A stretch of DNA of 64,000 nt from Porphyrobacter sp. HT-58-2 (GTDB taxonomy: Bacteria; Pseudomonadota; Alphaproteobacteria; Sphingomonadales; Sphingomonadaceae): the NCBI RefSeq assembly GCF_002952215.1, contig NZ_CP022600.1, forward strand, positions 1,984,001 to 2,048,000, read 5' to 3'. Shown here piece after piece: positions 45,501-53,739 of the stretch; within the stretch, counting starts at the first letter, position 1, and every line of letters starts with the position of its first letter. The notes beneath the pieces were generated by a model. It was not told where the DNA came from, did no database searches, and saw nothing but the letters and a program-made list of their open reading frames with translations. Position numbers and translations under genes: made by a program.

Positions 45501-46184
45501 CCCTGGCAGCTCCCCATCCCGGCTCACGGACTCGTCGCCTCCTACTGGCTCGAAGGCTTGCCCGGTGCCGACTTCTCACCGGGCGGGGCGTTTACCTACA
45601 TCACCACCGACCGGATGCTGTTCCACCGCGCTCGCGGCGGCAACGGGCGCGACGCGAACCGTGCCTACGAAGGCGAATCCATCGCGCTCGAGACGCTGCC
45701 GCCGATTGTGTTCTCCGAGGTGATGCGCTGCGGCGACCTGTTTACCGCAATCGCCTCGATCGGGAACGATCCCGAATGGATCGACCGCGGCGCCGATGCC
45801 GAGGTGACGAACGATTGGCGTCGCCGGACCTATGTCTACTGGCACGACGCGAACAGCGCCCCGCTCGAACAATCAGGACAGAGCCGCAGGGCGATCCTTG
45901 CAAGGATCATCCCACGCCTAAGAATTGCCGACCGCCTGTCGCTCGACGACCGGTTCCTCCACGTGCGCGGCAAGCTCAATGCCTATTCGATCCACCTCGG
46001 CGCGGGCGGAGCGTTCTGCGGGTCGCGGCATCTGTGCATTGTGCCGTCGGGTGAGGGGCCGACAGGCAAGATCTGGCTACCTTTCGAAGGCGACCGCATC
46101 CTTTCGCTGATCCTGTCGAAGGCCGTGTTGTTGGCTGCCGACGACAAGATCACCGATCCGGTCATCCTGGCGCAAATTCGCTGA
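42537..46184 (+). CDS. DUF4132-family large protein (MolR/YehI-like)
   Basis: 1,215 residues, soluble, without signal peptide. The C-terminal third carries the DUF4132 pattern: PLDQWRRRYAEHPLLGALAQ, RVRLWHPIEASLPEIEAWRD, LEQAGLQQPFPQVWREVYLL and YTNRWSGHILRQHQAMELAR. The middle contains RAVDFALPHADAT-like helical repeats and YMARVQNRVNYPKIKGFIDK. Relatives include E. coli MolR/YehI, whose biochemical role is unsettled. No WGR domain was seen here. Cotranscribed with the small gene at 42111. Confidence 0.82.
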   Translation: MLFNRIMRAFISAAEQAPQVQEILSEVAAMTEARRDRLRRAGAAEAAAPVAEGHPPSSRGGKATVPAFSPGAWDATEPMDARAKRLLPSVLGLENKAMRQYLLNRAKDGSAWDAARGERDQAALDHALASGDPIDIALDLYARLPARRGLPNPEGELRRLNAAFDGAHHAAWKKVGYEPAFSDAQMRKALTAMGALIASGVNDYMSPFDYHYRTIVKAAAADGWPKWKPALIAALSAGFGGDTVRFSDVVKLTEKLIEETPLDAADIPELVAAAEEGARLDAIRAAIAAELHPAAADALFALLDGGTAMLHSKTAETEALRALSPQERGTIFVQLLDVLTDPARFGFTHWGQLQREKGVYRFGVVYQEIPFQLGGLFLGLTRRAIDLPHADATLARMFDLLPKLGTLRDRKFLGLFLDTAKQHPTGQTAAALLAFIRDPGEHHPFREFRVEIEDAIRFLPNGKQTAGAAAASPLAGLPPLPLPELDFDAYSCSYGLREHFENLFDARLYDEAHRDLIGRLATLQAALQHHHDSGGDRSPATLAKVVGANGFPGVRFNDWFLADTARLGAQLEQRLKVYAPFVTAYPEQARQLSTLTSTIRGESKPSKAWLKEGHAALEGVPPELIAQMLDRLMERPIDTIVDMRGDAALRTLVLLASGLDPAMFGPRLATFALRHCYIKERGHHGTAGFRDERMGNACIIALSEMPAGAGIRYMARVQNRVNYPKIKGFIDKRFDAAAKAAKITRGELDELIVPVHGLDAEGTLTRPIGDGKGIVRLNGSKVEVTWIAASGQAVKSASAGMKADAAALKAFRAQVTEIKADITVQTARLQRLYLENREWPLDQWRRRYAEHPLLGALAQRLVWWVGVGEGEGDKVAVIPEARGTVLRGLDDKPITPNPAARVRLWHPIEASLPEIEAWRDRLEQAGLQQPFPQVWREVYLLTDAERTTRTYTNRWSGHILRQHQAMELARANGWSATHQTGFDSSRSTPWQLPIPAHGLVASYWLEGLPGADFSPGGAFTYITTDRMLFHRARGGNGRDANRAYEGESIALETLPPIVFSEVMRCGDLFTAIASIGNDPEWIDRGADAEVTNDWRRRTYVYWHDANSAPLEQSGQSRRAILARIIPRLRIADRLSLDDRFLHVRGKLNAYSIHLGAGGAFCGSRHLCIVPSGEGPTGKIWLPFEGDRILSLILSKAVLLAADDKITDPVILAQIR

Positions 46185-46214
46185 TCTGCCCGTGCTCTGC
46201 TTTAGGCGGAAATG

Positions 46215-46292
46215 GGGTCGTTTGCCGAAGGGTAGGAATTTTTCAGGATCGGGGCAAAGCCGACATGCCGCTTCCCTGCTTTCGCATCGACC
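46215..46292 (+). repeat. Dispersed intergenic repeat, copy 8 (truncated)
   Basis: GGGTCGTTTGCCGAAGGG, then AATTTTTCAGGATCGGGGC and AAAGCCGACATGCCGCTT; it loses the distal palindromic block. It lies between convergent genes. Confidence 0.72.
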
Positions 46293-46325
46293 CTACTCGA
46301 GGTCGCGTCCCTTTCCGCGCGTCGC

Positions 46326-47003
46326 TTAGCTGCGATCTTCGATCAAAGAGACAACCTCATGGAGCGAAGCTGCGATGTGGCAGCAAAGTGCCCTAGTATC
46401 TGCGTCAGGTGCAAAGAGGTCCGGGATCATGATCGTCTCCATCCCGGCATCATGCGCCGATCGGATCCCGTTCAGCGAGTCTTCCAGCGCCCAGCAAGAA
46501 GCAGGTTCGACCTGAAGGTATGCCGCACTGGTCAGGAAGGGCTCTGGGTCCGGTTTCCCGTTTATGCAGTCCTCCTTGGTCACGATGGTATGAAACCGAT
46601 GGTGCAAGGCGAAATCGGTGAGATGGCGCAGGGCGACATCACGGTGTGATCCGGTTGCGACCGCCCGTGGAATGTCGCGGGCTTCGAGCGCATCGAGCAG
46701 TTCGGTCACGCCCGGCTTCAGCGACAACTCACGCGCTGCCATTGCATTGTAATGCTCGGTCCATGCCCCGATGAATGCATCAATGTCGACATTGCCCGGC
46801 AGGACTCGCGCAAGCAGGACACGCGTGCTGCTCCACGAAAGGCCTATCGTCTGATCGACGATCGGCTGCGTTATCGCGGTCATGCCCCGTTCGTGGGCCA
46901 ATCCCAGCAGGGCCTTCTGATAAAAGGCTTCGGTGTCGAAGATCAGGCCATCCATGTCGAAGATGACAGCCTGGGGAAGGCGGGGAGAAAGGGCTCGTCC
47001 CAC
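46326..47003 (-). CDS. HAD-family phosphatase (beta-phosphoglucomutase-like)
   Basis: 225 residues. HAD motif I VIFDMDGLIFDTEAFY, motif II region RAVATGSHRD, motif III/IV KEDCINGKPDPEPFL and ALEDSLNGIRSAHDAGMETI. The cap inserted after motif I is typical of subclass I (GS1/PGMB-like). The GTG at 47003, overlapping the peptidase end by a short spacer, is preferred to a longer frame that would overlap the peptidase by more than 100 bp. Substrate: a sugar phosphate or similar small molecule. Confidence 0.88.
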   Translation of the reverse strand: MGRALSPRLPQAVIFDMDGLIFDTEAFYQKALLGLAHERGMTAITQPIVDQTIGLSWSSTRVLLARVLPGNVDIDAFIGAWTEHYNAMAARELSLKPGVTELLDALEARDIPRAVATGSHRDVALRHLTDFALHHRFHTIVTKEDCINGKPDPEPFLTSAAYLQVEPASCWALEDSLNGIRSAHDAGMETIMIPDLFAPDADTRALCCHIAASLHEVVSLIEDRS

Positions 47004-47005
47004 GA

Positions 47006-49579
47006 CTACTTGGAGCGCCCCGCATCTTTCAGGTGGAGGTCGAACCAGTCGATAAGCTCGCGCGTGATGTCGCGGATGTTGGCTGGCGAATTGGCGAGCG
47101 CGTGGTTCTCGCCCCAATAGCGCAGCAGCCTTGCCGGGCGGCCCTTTCGGCGCAGCAGCGAATACAGCGCCTCTGGCTGTGACAGCGGCGCGCGCGTGTC
47201 GAGCTCCCCATGGATCAGCAGCAGCGGTGTGTGGATCCGGTCGGCGAAAGTGAGGGGCGAGTTGCGGTGATAAAGCGCGGGATCGGTGGCAGGGTCGATC
47301 CTGAAACTGAGCCCGCTTTCATAGATCGGGCCGTTGGCGGCCATGTCCTGCTCTATGCCAGGCCAGCCCCGCGCCGCCGGGTCGAACGCGCCGTAATTGG
47401 TGGCGATGTCGGTTGCCCCCGCAATCGCAGCCCCTGCCCTGAAGCGGTCGGTCTGCGCCACCAGCGCGCTGACGGTGTAACCGCCGAAGCTCTGGCCGAA
47501 CACGCCTACGCGGTCGTTATCGGTGATGCCGAGCTCCACCAGCTTGTCGATGGCCGGAAGGACGCCGCCGGGGAACGCGGCAAGCGGCTCGCCCGGTGCC
47601 TCGCCGCGCGGGATCGGCATGGCGGGAATGGCGACGACATAACCGCGGCTCGCATAGAGCTGAAGATTGTAGAGACCCGGCATGTGCGGATCGAGGAAGT
47701 AGTCGTCCATCCCGGATGGGCTGTAGCCGCCATAGACCCACATCAGCGTCGGATATCGTCGCGCGGGATCGTAATCGGCAGGAAACAGCACCGCCATCTT
47801 CAGCGCGGTGCCATCGGCGTGGCGATAATCGATCATGCGCCGCTCGCCCCATGCGATATCGGCAAGGTGCTGGTTGTGCCGCATCAGGGCACGGGGCAAG
47901 GCGGGATTGTCCCACGGGGTGAAATTCACGGCGCTGCCTTCAAACCCATTCTCGGCCCAGACGATCCCGCTGCAATCATGATCGAGCAGTCTGGCGGATG
48001 GCGGGAGCGTAATGCTGGCCGGGCGCGGGCCATCGCTGTTCCAGAGGCTGTAGGTTGCGTTCCCGTCTTTCCGCTCAGTGACGAGCCGTGCCGCGCTGCT
48101 GCAACTCGTTGCGCTGGAACCCTGCCATGGCACGAACCGGCGTGCGGCGGGGTCGAAGCGGACAGGACGGGCCTTGCTCCGCCCGATGATCTGGCCCTTG
48201 GCCGAGGTTCGCAGACCCGCAAGCCCTTCGACGCTACCTTTGACTTCCTCCATCCGGCCAGTGCGCACATCGATGAGCCGCCAACCGCTGACTGCCTTGG
48301 CATCCCGCGCCAGAATCCGTGTCCGGTCGGCCCAGAGCGCATAGGATGTCTCGCGCCAATGCGCTGGCACGGCGTCATCGAAGGTCAGACCGGGGGCTGG
48401 GGCGGTCAGCGCTAGGTCGCTCGCGGCAAGGGTCCAGAGGCTCGCCAATGTCGCCTCCGCCGCAGCCCGCGCGCGCAGGGAAACATATTCTGACCCCGGT
48501 GACCATCCAATGATGTCGAGCGGATATTGCGCGCCGCTCGGCGTCTCGACGCGCTGCAAACCAGGCCGTTCGCCAAGGCCGAGCATGAACAGGGCATTCT
48601 CCACTGCCCATGCCATGACATTGGGCATATCTGCTGACCGCCGGTGCGGAGCGATGGCCCGAACCGGCGCGAGGATCGCCGCGCGGCGCGCATCGGGCGA
48701 CAGGGCGATGGTCAGCGCGCCGAACATCGGGAACGCCGGCACCTCGCCAAGCTTCGTCGTCGAGCCATCAGCCAGATTGAAGATCACCAGTTCGGCCGCG
48801 TAGCGCCCCTCGGCCAGCTCCGCCGCCGCCGTGCTGCTGTCAGAGCGCGATACCGTCGCCACCTCGCCTGCACGCATCTGCGCGCCTGCCTGTGATGTCT
48901 CGCGGTGGAATTTGGCGAAGCGGTCAACCATCGCCGAGCGCTGTCTGGGCGGCATCAGCACCGCCAGCAGGCGATCCGGGCCGAGCCACAGGAAGGGGGC
49001 GTTCTCGTCATTCTCGCGGCACGTATTCGGGAGGCTCGCGCCTGCAGCGCGCAAGTCGAGTTCGTTGAGCGGCGAGCCGTAGCGCACCTGTGTCATCAAG
49101 GCGCGATCACTGACGCGTCTCGGCACCTCGGTTCCGCGCTCCCACACGTAGAGGCGGACATTGTCACCGCCGCGCGGTTCGCCTTGTTCGGGTGCGGTCG
49201 ACAGCATCGCCAGTCGCCGCCCGTCGGGGCTCCAGTAGGGGCACCAGAAACCTGCTGCGGTCCCTTTGCCATCGGTCAGCTGGCGCAGCTGCGATCCGTC
49301 GCGCTTCACCAGCCAGATATCGGTGCGCGAGGAATCGATCTCATAGGAATTGCGCCCATAGACCTCGCCCGGGGCAGCGGGGCGGGGCAGCGCGATTGCG
49401 ATGTCTTCAGCGTCCGGGGCAATGTCGGCGCGGTCGACGGTGGCTGTTGCAAGGACATCGTCAATGGTCAGTGGGCGCGCCGAAACCGCGGGGGCGGCCA
49501 GCAATGCTGCAAGGGAAGCGAGCCCCAGGCAGGACTGGGTTATGGCTCGCTGACTATACCGCAATCGCCTTCTCCTCAT
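47006..49579 (-). CDS. S9-family secreted prolyl-oligopeptidase-like peptidase
   Basis: 857 residues. Signal peptide LGLASLAALLAAPAVSARPL, then a beta-propeller-like region and a C-terminal alpha/beta hydrolase. The catalytic triad is visible: Ser in RVGVFGQSFGGYTVSALV, Asp in IHGELDTRAPL, His in WGENHALANSP. It likely cleaves oligopeptides in the periplasm. It sits between the retropepsin-like remnant and the HAD gene, all on the minus strand. Confidence 0.9.
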   Translation of the reverse strand: MRRRRLRYSQRAITQSCLGLASLAALLAAPAVSARPLTIDDVLATATVDRADIAPDAEDIAIALPRPAAPGEVYGRNSYEIDSSRTDIWLVKRDGSQLRQLTDGKGTAAGFWCPYWSPDGRRLAMLSTAPEQGEPRGGDNVRLYVWERGTEVPRRVSDRALMTQVRYGSPLNELDLRAAGASLPNTCRENDENAPFLWLGPDRLLAVLMPPRQRSAMVDRFAKFHRETSQAGAQMRAGEVATVSRSDSSTAAAELAEGRYAAELVIFNLADGSTTKLGEVPAFPMFGALTIALSPDARRAAILAPVRAIAPHRRSADMPNVMAWAVENALFMLGLGERPGLQRVETPSGAQYPLDIIGWSPGSEYVSLRARAAAEATLASLWTLAASDLALTAPAPGLTFDDAVPAHWRETSYALWADRTRILARDAKAVSGWRLIDVRTGRMEEVKGSVEGLAGLRTSAKGQIIGRSKARPVRFDPAARRFVPWQGSSATSCSSAARLVTERKDGNATYSLWNSDGPRPASITLPPSARLLDHDCSGIVWAENGFEGSAVNFTPWDNPALPRALMRHNQHLADIAWGERRMIDYRHADGTALKMAVLFPADYDPARRYPTLMWVYGGYSPSGMDDYFLDPHMPGLYNLQLYASRGYVVAIPAMPIPRGEAPGEPLAAFPGGVLPAIDKLVELGITDNDRVGVFGQSFGGYTVSALVAQTDRFRAGAAIAGATDIATNYGAFDPAARGWPGIEQDMAANGPIYESGLSFRIDPATDPALYHRNSPLTFADRIHTPLLLIHGELDTRAPLSQPEALYSLLRRKGRPARLLRYWGENHALANSPANIRDITRELIDWFDLHLKDAGRSK

Positions 49580-49616
49580 TTCCTATGAGGGGTTTAACTG
49601 TGCCGGGAACCAAGGG

Positions 49617-50555
49617 CTACGGATTTGGCAAGAGTCGCTGATCAGGGCACATGAGGGTGACAGTTCCAGCTCCGAAATCGTAGGTGATCGAAGCGCAGTG
49701 CCCGATCGTGTCCATGCCGATATAGAGCCGCTGGCTGGGGACCTTGCCCTTGCTTTCGCCGGAGACAATGATCTCGCTCGGATCCTCCTCGGGCGCGGGA
49801 CCCTCGGCAATCCCTCGTGAATTGCCCATGTCCGACACGCGCACGGCAAGGTTGCGGATTTCCAGCTCCGCCAGCATCAGTGGACGCTCGAGATTGAGCG
49901 AGCGGATCGGGCGAGCCACGCCGTAAAGGATCGGCGCCTCCCGCGCTTCGCTATCGAACCGTCCGCCATTCGCATCGGCGATCCACTTGCCGCCCGTCGC
50001 TGTAACCAGACTTTCCGCCCGGTCGAAACTGAAAGCCGCGTAGATCGGCCGACCGCCGACATCGATCCGCACACCTGTCTGGCTGCGCCCCATTTCAGTG
50101 TCGAGCGGCAGGGTGATCGGCCGGTCACCGGGCTGGGCTTCTCGCATGATGAATGTGGTGCTGGCGAAGGGGAATGTCTCAGGGCCAGCGATGCCATCCG
50201 CACCCTATGTCAATTGCCGGTCGCTGAAGGCGGTGCGTCGCTTGAATGATGCCGTGCCGGCGCGATACCGTACATTGTCGGTGCGGAACCCGATTGTCTC
50301 CGGGCCAATCACATAGATGAAGCCGATCATGCTGGGTTTTAGCCCGATCCGCTGCGAAGCATCGGCATTGAGGGTCGGGACGGAAACAGCATCAGGCGCG
50401 AGGCGCAAGCGCACGGGCTGCTCGTTGATAGTCATCTCGACGGTCTCACCCAGGCGGACCTCAAGATTGCTTTGGGCCGTATCCGCAGGCTTTGCCGCTG
50501 CTGGGGCCGCGGCCATGAGGGCCGCAACTACGAGTATCGACCAACGTCGCTGCAT
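49617..50555 (-). pseudogene. Retropepsin-like secreted protein interrupted by amber codon
   Basis: Two frame-consistent halves share one reading frame. The first, from the ATG at 50555, has a signal peptide (SILVVAALMAAAPAAAKPAD) and SQRIGLKPSMIGFIYVIGP and ends at FKRRTAFSDRQLT with TAG at 50205-50207. Reading resumes directly as GADGIAGPETFPF, PLDTEMGRSQTGVRIDVGGR, and ends YDFGAGTVTLMCPDQRL. The pattern matches sphingomonad retropepsin-like secreted proteins, where a Glu or similar is expected at the stop. No canonical DTGA catalytic motif is evident. Either a pseudogene or a read-through gene. Confidence 0.65.
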
Positions 50556-50717
50556 AAGGCTAACCCCCGATAAAGCGGGCGGAAATAGCAGGTATTGCTC
50601 TGAATGACGGGTGAATGGCTGATTCTGCCAGTCGGACATTCCATTATGATCCACATCGGGGTTGTGTGGAGTTGCAGCTTCCAGCGGCTCCGGAAAACGG
50701 TCCGCCCGCACAGGTGC

Positions 50718-50892
50718 CTATTGCGCGGCCGGACCGGCCAGTGCCAGCCATTCGTCTTGCGTGGGTGGTTGCTCTGTAAGGGTAGGAACCCCCTCAGGCA
50801 GCATGACCCATTCTTGCTTGCTGCTGAACCACAGGTGAGCCGCCGGTACGATGATCGTGTCCCACGGCGTGGTGTAGCTTATCTGGGCTACC
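50718..50892 (-). pseudogene. 3' fragment of a hypothetical gene cut by IS256
   Basis: Minus frame: AQISYTTPWDTIIVPAAHLW, then FSSKQEWVMLPEGVPTLTEQ and PPTQDEWLALAGPAAQ before the stop. Its 5' part is replaced by the IS256 end at about 50893. Only the last 60 or so codons remain, so it is non-functional; the original product is unknown. Confidence 0.5.
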
Positions 50893-52173
50893 GCCGATTT
50901 CGGCATCGGTTTGAGCCGGTCATGCGCCAGGCACAGCTGACAGCATGACGATGGGATTGTCGCTGACTGGCGCCATGGTTTCAAGTGTCATGTAGCGTGC
51001 CCGCTGGACAGCCCATTCGTCGGATTGTTCCATGAGGATCGCGCCGATCAGGCGGTTGATCGCGCCCTCGTTGGGGAAGATCCCGACGACTTCGGTGCGG
51101 CGTTTGATTTCGCCGTTTAAACGTTCGATGGGATTCGTGCTGTGTAACTTGGCCCGATGCTCCTTTGGGAACGTCATGTAGGCCAGCACGTCAGGCTCGG
51201 CATCGTCCATCAAAGCGGCGAGCTTTGGCAGTTTTGGGCGCATCTGGTCGGCAACGGAGCGCCATTGCTGACTGGCCGCCTCGGGCGTTTCCTGTGCGAA
51301 GGCGGTGCCGATGAACGCGGACACGACGCGCCGACCGCTCTTTCCGGCATGGGCCAGCGCATTGCGCATGAAGTGGACACGGCAGCGTTGCCATGTAGCA
51401 CACAGCAGCTTGGAGACAGCCGCCTTGATGCCTTCGTGCGCATCGGAGATTACCAGCTTCACCCCGCGCAGCCCTCGGCGCGTCAGTTTGCGCAGGAACG
51501 CAGTCCAGAAGGGTTCGGCCTCCGACGGCCCGATATCCATGCCCAGCACCTCGCGGCGTCCATCGCTGTTGACGCCGACCGCGATGATAACCGCAACCGA
51601 TACGATCCGGCCATTCTGACGGACTTTGACATAGGTGGCGTCGATCCAAAGGTAGGGCCAGTCGCCCTCGATCGGGCGATCAAGGAAGGCGTTCACCTTC
51701 TCGTCGAGCTCTTCGCACAGGCGGCTGACCTGGCTCTTCGAAATGCCATCCATGCCCAGCGCCTTGACCAGATCATCGACCGAGCGGGTCGAGATACCGT
51801 GCACATAGGCTTCCTGGATCACCGCCGTCAGCGCCCGTTCGGCCATCCGGCGTGGCTCGAGGAAGCCGGGGAAGTAACTGCCTTTGCGAAGCTTGGGGAT
51901 GCGCAGCTCTACCGTGCCAGCGCGCGTCTGCCAGTCGCGTTCGCGATAGCCGTTGCGCTGGACAAGCCGATCAGCGGACTTCTCACCGTGGCCAGCGCCT
52001 GTCAGCCCGCCAACCTCCATCTCCATCAACCGCCCGGCGGCAAACGAGATCATGTCGCGCAAAATATCCGCGTCGGGGGCCTTCTCGACCAGCGCGCGCA
52101 AGTGCATCAAGGAATCGGTCATCGTGGTTCTCCAGGTTCGAGCTTCGCAACCCAAACCTATCCGAAAACTGCG
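50893..52173 (-). mobile_element. IS256-family insertion sequence
   Basis: Ends with matching inverted sequences: GATTTCGGCATCGGTTTGAG at the left and GTTTTCGGATAGGTTTGGG (reverse complement) at the right, giving an approximate 1.28-kb element around a single long transposase gene on the minus strand. Boundaries are approximate. No obvious 8-9 bp target duplication was seen. Confidence 0.8.
50920..52122 (-). CDS. IS256-family transposase (Mutator-like)
   Basis: 400 residues from the ATG at 52122. Domain pattern: [63 protein letters not shown] residues are plausible in [33 protein letters not shown] and [20 protein letters not shown]. It is intact. The short upstream extension ([11 protein letters not shown]) is ignored. 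Confidence 0.93.
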   Translation of the reverse strand: MTDSLMHLRALVEKAPDADILRDMISFAAGRLMEMEVGGLTGAGHGEKSADRLVQRNGYRERDWQTRAGTVELRIPKLRKGSYFPGFLEPRRMAERALTAVIQEAYVHGISTRSVDDLVKALGMDGISKSQVSRLCEELDEKVNAFLDRPIEGDWPYLWIDATYVKVRQNGRIVSVAVIIAVGVNSDGRREVLGMDIGPSEAEPFWTAFLRKLTRRGLRGVKLVISDAHEGIKAAVSKLLCATWQRCRVHFMRNALAHAGKSGRRVVSAFIGTAFAQETPEAASQQWRSVADQMRPKLPKLAALMDDAEPDVLAYMTFPKEHRAKLHSTNPIERLNGEIKRRTEVVGIFPNEGAINRLIGAILMEQSDEWAVQRARYMTLETMAPVSDNPIVMLSAVPGA

Positions 52174-52183
52174 GTGACCACCC

Positions 52184-52241
52184 GCGCTGCTGGCTGGCTG
52201 CTACAGCGCTATATCGAAAGCGCGCAGCCAGCCAGCAGCGC
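52184..52241. other. Strong 18-bp perfect hairpin
   Basis: GCGCTGCTGGCTGGCTGC at 52184-52201 and its exact reverse complement at 52224-52241, loop 22 bases. It lies just past the IS256 end and before the GFA gene 3' end; no T-tract follows. It could be a terminator for the GFA operon or a palindromic repeat. Confidence 0.6.
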
Positions 52242-52254
52242 TAACCCTCAGAAC

Positions 52255-52608
52255 CTACACCACGGCCGGGGACACGACCGGTACGATCTCGGCGCTTCGA
52301 TCAAGTGTGCCGCAGCGCAGTGATGCGAAGCCTGGGCGCTTGTCATTCTCGGCGAAGATGCGCACCTTGCATTTGGCACAGCCCCAAATGGTTGAGACAG
52401 CCCCGCTGGGCTGTTCGTATGAGCCGCTGTCCAGTTCACCCTCGATCTCGAGGTCCTGCCTTGCGAACAACATGTGCTCGTTGAATGCGGCGCCGGTGCG
52501 CGTCTGGCAGTCTGTGCAATGGCAGGCATAGGGGCGAAACCGGAACCCCTCGCGCAGGCTGTAGCGGACCGCGACGCACAGACATCCACCTGTAAGGTCG
52601 CCCTTCAT
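52255..52608 (-). CDS. GFA-family zinc-binding protein
   Basis: 117 residues from the ATG at 52608. GGCLCVAVRYSLREG with the paired CHCTDCQ motif, then GCAKCKVRIF, the Cys ligands of the GFA (glutathione-dependent formaldehyde-activating-like) fold. The enzymatic role in GFA homologues is not always established. Last gene of the minus-strand block reading from the MFS gene. Confidence 0.85.
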   Translation of the reverse strand: MKGDLTGGCLCVAVRYSLREGFRFRPYACHCTDCQTRTGAAFNEHMLFARQDLEIEGELDSGSYEQPSGAVSTIWGCAKCKVRIFAENDKRPGFASLRCGTLDRSAEIVPVVSPAVV

Positions 52609-52618
52609 CGCCTTGTCC

Positions 52619-53371
52619 TTATGACCTTGTCTGACCCCTGATGGCGAACGCGCGCTCAATCTCCGTGTCCGCACCAGATCGATAACACGCTCCATGCGCA
52701 AGGATAATGCTTGAAGGCTGCCAGGCCAGCATCCGTCGCACCCCTTCGAATAGAGCCGCGCGGTGGCGCAGGGCGGCGATCCTGATCTCGATCGAAGGCT
52801 TGCCGTTCGGCCCAGTGGCTCCGCCCATTCGCATCACCGCCCGGACCAGCGGGTTGCGGATCCGTCCGGCCTCGAAGTTCTGTATGAGGTCGGTGACGAT
52901 GAGCGTGCGCGAGGCGCGATGCAGAAACACGGCTTCGGTAAAGCTGCCGAGCGCGATCACGTGGCAGTCGATGGCCTCGCACCAGGACTGGGGCAGGTGC
53001 TCGTCCAGAACCGCGAATGCGATGCCGGGGACCTTCGTCCCCAGTCCCGCGACCCCGAAGACCGCAGCTTGCGGAAAGGCGTGCGTCCAGTCGGCCAGAT
53101 GGGTGTAGTGGAACGCATTGGGGGCAATGATCGCGGCGACCGGCCCCAGCGCCTTGACCGCAGTGACCAGATCCGGCGTGCAGGCGACCGGGGAATGCAC
53201 CCACAAGTCGCCGCTTGGCAGGCGGATAATCGTCATGCGGGTCGGGCAGGGGATGGTCAGGCCCCAGAGGGAATAGGCGACCTCCGGCCCGTCGACCGTC
53301 CAGATGTCCTCGGCCCATGTCTTCGGGATCAGTTGCGGTTCGTAAGGCAGATAGCCCGGTGCACCGGTCAT
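52619..53371 (-). CDS. DUF4336-family protein
   Basis: 250 residues. The metallo-hydrolase-like pattern of DUF4336: RMTIIRLPSGDLWVHSPVAC, IIAPNAFHYTHLADWTHAFP and VIALGSFTEAVFLHRASRTL, then LIVTDLIQNFEAG. It may be a beta-lactamase-fold domain with a depleted metal site. Overlaps the next gene by 4 bp (ATGA at 53368-53371). Confidence 0.82.
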   Translation of the reverse strand: MTGAPGYLPYEPQLIPKTWAEDIWTVDGPEVAYSLWGLTIPCPTRMTIIRLPSGDLWVHSPVACTPDLVTAVKALGPVAAIIAPNAFHYTHLADWTHAFPQAAVFGVAGLGTKVPGIAFAVLDEHLPQSWCEAIDCHVIALGSFTEAVFLHRASRTLIVTDLIQNFEAGRIRNPLVRAVMRMGGATGPNGKPSIEIRIAALRHRAALFEGVRRMLAWQPSSIILAHGACYRSGADTEIERAFAIRGQTRS

Positions 53372-53736
53372 GCGCCCGGTTCCTCAGCACCCCACAGGAA
53401 GCCGATTGATCCCAGCACAAAGCCGAGGAACGCTGCTTGCAAGAGCAGGGCGACCGCAAAGCCCTCGATACCGAGCACGAAGAAGGCGTAACCGTTGGCA
53501 GCGACGTCACATACCATGATGATTGCTGCAAGCACCAACCCCGCGCGGCGCTTGCCCGACAGCAGCAACCCGGCGGCGATGGGGTCCAGCACCACCAGCG
53601 ACGACCAGAACGCCTCCAGCACAATCGGCGCGCCCTGGTAAGGCCTTAGGCCCAACACCCAGAAATCCAGCGCATGGCTGATGGTGCCAATAGCGAAGCA
53701 GACGACATAAACGCCAAGGGCGATCCGCTGCGCCAT
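53368..53736 (-). CDS. Small four-TM membrane protein
   Basis: 122 residues with four hydrophobic stretches (LGVYVVCFAIGTISHALDFW, LEAFWSSLVVLDPIAAGLLL, AGLVLAAIIMVCDVAANGYA, FAVALLLQAAFLGFVLGSIG). No known family. It sits between the MFS gene and DUF4336 with minimal spacing, so it is probably cotranscribed. Confidence 0.7.
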   Translation of the reverse strand: MAQRIALGVYVVCFAIGTISHALDFWVLGLRPYQGAPIVLEAFWSSLVVLDPIAAGLLLSGKRRAGLVLAAIIMVCDVAANGYAFFVLGIEGFAVALLLQAAFLGFVLGSIGFLWGAEEPGA

Positions 53737-53739
53737 CGT

